7,860 nt of DNA from Ruminococcus sp. UBA4350. GTDB lineage: Bacteria; Bacillota; Clostridia; Oscillospirales; Ruminococcaceae. The number at the start of each line of letters is the position of its first letter. Positions within the stretch are counted from its first letter, which is position 1. The notes beneath the pieces are model-generated. The model did not search any database, was not told where the DNA came from, and saw nothing but the letters and a program-made list of their open reading frames with translations. The translations under genes and the position numbers were made by a program. Of the stretch, positions 6,503 to 7,860 are shown one piece after another. The DNA lies in contig DGSY01000017.1 of NCBI GenBank assembly GCA_002394125.1, positions 1 to 7,860 of the forward strand. Direction: 5' to 3'.

Positions 6503-6531
6503 TTGCACTTTTCATGCGAATGTGCTATAAT
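6503..6531 (+). promoter_or_regulatory. Promoter of dinB
   Basis: TTGCAC (6503-6508), a 17-bp spacer, and TATAAT (6526-6531), with an extended -10 TGC. No LexA box of the Gram-positive GAAC-N4-GTTC type was seen in or near it. The GAAC...GTTC at 6408-6422 has 7 bases between the arms and belongs to the upstream terminator. Confidence 0.82.
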
Positions 6532-6557
6532 AGTGCCAAACGAAAGGAGGCGGAACC

Positions 6558-7802
6558 ATGCAGCAGATCATCATTCATGTGGATATGGACGCATTTTTCG
6601 CCTCTGTCGAAATGCGGGACGATCCTGCGCTGCGCGGAAAGCCGCTCATTATCGGCTCACTGCCGCATGAGCGCGGCGTGGTCGCGACCTGCAGCTATGA
6701 GGCGCGGAAATTCGGCGTGCATTCTGCCATGAATATCAAGGAAGCATACCGCCGCTGTCCGCACGGCATCTATATGCATCCGGATTTCTACAAATACAAA
6801 GCGGTCTCCGATCAGCTCCATGAAATCTGGAATACCTACGCTTCGGCATCGCAGACGATCGCGCTGGACGAAGCCTATCTTGATGTGACAGAAACCGCGA
6901 AGGACTGGGAGGGTGCGCGGCGGATCGCACAGACGATCAAGCAGCGCACATGGGATGAACTCGGACTGACCTGCTCGGTCGGGCTTGCCTATTCCAAGAC
7001 GGCTGCCAAGACCGCCAGCGAGGAAAAAAAGCCGAACGGCTATTTTGAAATCCCGACCGCTGCGGATTTTGTCTCGCTCATCATCGACCGCGATGTGCGC
7101 GTGCTGTATACGGTCGGGGCGAAAACGTCGGAGAAGCTTCATGCATCGGGCATCCATACCGTGCGCGATATCCAGTCCCACAGCGAAAATGTGATCCGGC
7201 TCTGCGGCAGACACGGGCGCTGGCTCGTCCAGCTGGCATACGGGCAGGATGACCGGAAGGTCACGCCCTACCGTCCGGAGGATGCAAAGTCGATCGGGCG
7301 TGAGGTGACCTTTCAGCAGGATGTTTCTGATTTTGCTGTACTGCGCGACACGCTGATCCTGCTGGCATTCTGCGTGGAGCACCGTGCAAAGCGGGTCGGC
7401 CTTCAGGGGAAAGGCGTCACGCTGAAGCTGACCTATGCGGATATGAAACAGATCACGCGGTCGCATCTGATCCCGCAGACGGATTCCGCTGTCACGATCT
7501 ATCAGGAGACAGCGAAGCTGCTGGAGAAGACGGCGCAGCGTCCTGTCCGGCTCATCGGCGCGGGACTCTATCAGCTGACGGGTGAAGCGGAGGAGCGGCA
7601 GCTTTCCTTTGATGATCTCCTGCGGGATGAACTGTCCTCCGAGGAGGATGCACGCCGGCAGCTTCTCTCAGAGCTTCAGGAGCGCTACGGGCTGGATTTT
7701 GCCGGGAATCTGGAAAAGATCTATCACTATGAGATTCTGCATAAGACAGTCGAATATATGCGGAAGCACCGACGCCGACCTGCGGAACCGGCAGGACAGT
7801 GA
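6558..7802 (+). CDS. dinB: DNA polymerase IV (Y-family translesion polymerase)
   Basis: Error-prone translesion DNA polymerase of 414 residues, the length of Bacillus YqjH and longer than E. coli DinB (about 350). The palm motif HVDMDAFFASVE (7-18) carries metal ligand D9 and F13, which lies at the usual steric-gate position. SYEARKFGVHSAM (46-58) is the family nucleotide-binding segment. D104-E105 in ALDEAYLD complete the catalytic triad; the residue two before D104 is Ala, where Ser is common. CSVGLAYSKTAAKTAS (139-154) matches the following palm/thumb motif. The thumb and little finger follow, and QLSFDDL (348-354) is a probable beta-clamp-binding peptide. About 60 mostly charged, helical-looking residues follow it. 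AAGGAGG (6544-6550), 7 nt before the ATG, fixes the start. It is monocistronic, with no terminator visible before the next promoter. Confidence 0.96.
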   Translation: MQQIIIHVDMDAFFASVEMRDDPALRGKPLIIGSLPHERGVVATCSYEARKFGVHSAMNIKEAYRRCPHGIYMHPDFYKYKAVSDQLHEIWNTYASASQTIALDEAYLDVTETAKDWEGARRIAQTIKQRTWDELGLTCSVGLAYSKTAAKTASEEKKPNGYFEIPTAADFVSLIIDRDVRVLYTVGAKTSEKLHASGIHTVRDIQSHSENVIRLCGRHGRWLVQLAYGQDDRKVTPYRPEDAKSIGREVTFQQDVSDFAVLRDTLILLAFCVEHRAKRVGLQGKGVTLKLTYADMKQITRSHLIPQTDSAVTIYQETAKLLEKTAQRPVRLIGAGLYQLTGEAEERQLSFDDLLRDELSSEEDARRQLLSELQERYGLDFAGNLEKIYHYEILHKTVEYMRKHRRRPAEPAGQ

Positions 7803-7814
7803 CAGCTCTGCCTA

Positions 7815-7843
7815 TTGACATTCCGTGCAACTCATTGTATAAT
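7815..7843 (+). promoter_or_regulatory. Perfect-consensus promoter for a gene beyond the right edge
   Basis: TTGACA (7815-7820), a 17-bp spacer, and TATAAT (7838-7843), starting 12 bp after the dinB stop. No start codon with a ribosome binding site is visible in the last 17 bases, so the gene served lies outside the window. Confidence 0.8.
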
Positions 7844-7860
7844 TATATTGATGTCCCAAC

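Noticed and set aside
6657..7466. A 269-residue minus-strand open frame inside dinB
   Set aside because: It is antisense to a well-supported polymerase gene, with no recognisable motif and no ribosome binding site of its own.

Overview
The window looks like chromosomal DNA from a cellulolytic, fairly GC-rich gut or rumen Firmicute, most likely a Ruminococcus of the R. champanellensis / R. flavefaciens type. This rests on a modular family-9 cellulase whose C-terminal linker runs into what looks like a dockerin, on strong AGGAGG-type ribosome binding sites, and on Gram-positive promoters close to consensus. The species assignment is inference. I see no mobile element, CRISPR array, tRNA or rRNA.

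Layout. From the left edge to 2884, on the minus strand, lies a large secreted glycoside hydrolase family 9 enzyme: signal peptide, CBM4-like module, Ig-like module, GH9 catalytic domain, acidic linker and the start of a probable dockerin. Its 3' end is outside the window. A divergent intergenic region (2885-3508) follows. It holds the GH9 promoter, a GH9 leader of about 237 nt rich in hairpins, two abutting 20-bp dyads, and a perfect-consensus promoter for the plus-strand gene. From 3509 to 5095 is a sodium:solute symporter (SSS family), closed by a strong intrinsic terminator. From 5302 to 6382 is a two-gene unit: a small lipoprotein of unrecognised family and a GNAT acetyltransferase, followed by a plausible terminator. 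From 6558 to 7802 is a Y-family DNA polymerase IV (dinB) with its own promoter. A last consensus promoter at 7815-7843 points out of the window.

How the genes may work together. The cellulase is exported and probably docks to a cellulosome-like scaffold at the cell surface. The divergent SSS permease could import a solute by sodium symport, but nothing visible identifies the substrate, and co-regulation with the cellulase is only a possibility. The lipoprotein/GNAT pair and dinB look like independent housekeeping or accessory units.

I do not see a convincing new biological system. The items most worth a second look are the probable dockerin with an enlarged first calcium loop, the structured cellulase leader, the paired dyads upstream of the cellulase promoter, and the promoter sequence shared between the small operons.
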